NCBI GenBank assembly: GCA_002683685.1
Contig: NYTV01000132.1
Location: 1-48,223 of the forward strand
Length of the DNA stretch: 48,223 bases
Direction: 5' to 3'
DNA from: Paracoccaceae bacterium
Lineage (GTDB): Bacteria > Pseudomonadota > Alphaproteobacteria > Rhodobacterales > Rhodobacteraceae
The notes beneath the pieces were generated by a model. It had not been told where the DNA came from, did not search any database, and worked only from the letters and a program-made list of their open reading frames with translations. The translations under genes were made by a program, and so were the position numbers. Below are positions 47,571 to 48,223 of this stretch, one piece after another; the stretch's first letter is position 1, and the number at the start of each line of letters is the position of its first letter.

Positions 47571-48223
47571 TCACGCCAGTAACTCCCGGTTTTTCCGCCA
47601 ATTCGCTGGCAGCTCCACAAAATTATCAGCAACAAAGTCGTATTGCGTCTTTAAGAATTTCAAACTGTCCCGACGTAGAACTTCGGGAAACGGGGCCGCG
47701 AGACCCACATGCGCAGGTTTGATTTGCCGCGAGCTGGTCGCCTTGATGCCCCAATAGGCACACATGGCGTCAAACTCGGGACCGTCTTGTAGATTTTCCG
47801 AAAAGCCAATCTGGAATTGCGAGCTATCGAAAACCGAGGTAAATCGCGTGATATTCGACTTATAATCGCCCCGCGTCACGATATGCGCCTCTTCGTGATT
47901 GTACACAACGCGCTTCAAAATATCTTGGCACGCGGCCAGGAAATCCTGCCCCTCTTTCATGCTGCGTTTGGCCACCATCCGCACATGCGACCAGAGACGC
48001 TCCAACGGGTCACGCATCAAATACTGCAATTTTACACGAATTGGCAGCTTGGAAATAGGAAAAATTTCCGCTGGCTCAAGCAAAGCATCGGCCGGAGTGA
48101 CGTCAAGCACGACGGTCTCATAAGTGCGCCCAGCCTGCAGATACCCCAAATAAGCAGCATCGTCGCTGCGCTCCGCCGAAAGCGCCATGAACAGCGCCTT
48201 GGTATCATCAATCCGGCGGCTCA
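47571..48223 (-). CDS. Sulfotransferase-like protein, 5' end outside the window
   Basis: The reading frame is open to the window edge, so at least 217 residues are present and the N-terminus, with the usual 5'-PAPS loop, is missing. The visible part has [22 protein letters not shown], matching the RDPxERxxSxxRM 3'-phosphate motif of PAPS-dependent sulfotransferases. Later come [16 protein letters not shown] and a helical C-terminus. It is on the nuo strand, 49 bases before nuoD, in the place where nuoC usually ends. Its substrate, perhaps a surface glycan or lipid, is unknown. Confidence 0.7.
   Translation of the reverse strand, partial: SRRIDDTKALFMALSAERSDDAAYLGYLQAGRTYETVVLDVTPADALLEPAEIFPISKLPIRVKLQYLMRDPLERLWSHVRMVAKRSMKEGQDFLAACQDILKRVVYNHEEAHIVTRGDYKSNITRFTSVFDSSQFQIGFSENLQDGPEFDAMCAYWGIKATSSRQIKPAHVGLAAPFPEVLRRDSLKFLKTQYDFVADNFVELPANWRKNRELLA

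Overview
The window looks like core chromosome of a marine alphaproteobacterium of the family Rhodobacteraceae (Roseobacter group). The evidence is the gene order. sdhCDA is linked to mesaconyl-CoA hydratase, a malyl-CoA thioesterase/lyase and mdh. The complex I operon carries the small genes (DUF5333, DUF5337) that I associate with this family and ends in birA-coaX-rnj. tatABC lies next to a YafY-type regulator. Base composition looks moderate rather than GC-rich, and intergenic spaces are short, which would suit a somewhat streamlined pelagic roseobacter. The genus is inference only.

Layout. 1-4443: succinate dehydrogenase (minus strand, sdhA cut by the window edge), then the minus-strand mcl2-DUF1737-mch run of the ethylmalonyl-CoA pathway, then divergent mdh. 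4444-5914: a low-density stretch with strong hairpins, two small membrane-protein genes and a DUF1127 gene. 6067-7811: pyrC-pyrE. 7812-8041: a spacer with DnaA-box-like sites in front of dnaB. 8042-18058: dnaB, alr-mlaE-mlaF, radA-cvpA-purF-SDR, surE-pcm. 18097-21756: an NlpD-like lipoprotein, then on the minus strand tatA-tatB-tatC and an overlapping DUF815 ATPase. 21873-25640: a YafY/WYL-type regulator, an orphan FbpC-like ABC ATPase, an ArsM-like methyltransferase and an SDR with altered catalytic residues. 25641-26877: the only clearly decayed region, a broken Hint-domain gene. 26878-30282: prfC and a RhlE-type DEAD-box helicase, closed by a bidirectional terminator. 30381-48223 (all minus): sulfotransferase (partial)-nuoD-nuoE-DUF5337-nuoF-DUF5333-nuoG-small gene-nuoH-I-J-K-L-M-N-birA-coaX-rnj.

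How it fits together. SdhCDAB and complex I both feed the quinone pool. Mch and Mcl2 act in the ethylmalonyl-CoA route for acetyl-CoA assimilation and release malate, which Mdh oxidises next door. pyrC/pyrE/purF supply nucleotides, dnaB and radA serve replication and recombination, and tatABC exports folded proteins.

I saw no tRNA, rRNA, CRISPR array, insertion sequence or prophage. I found no convincing new multi-gene system. The points most worth a second look are the sulfotransferase gene inside the nuo operon, the small uncharacterised nuo-linked genes, the palindromes in front of sdh and nuoD, the DnaA-box cluster before dnaB, the leader hairpins of the DEAD-box helicase, and the decayed Hint gene.
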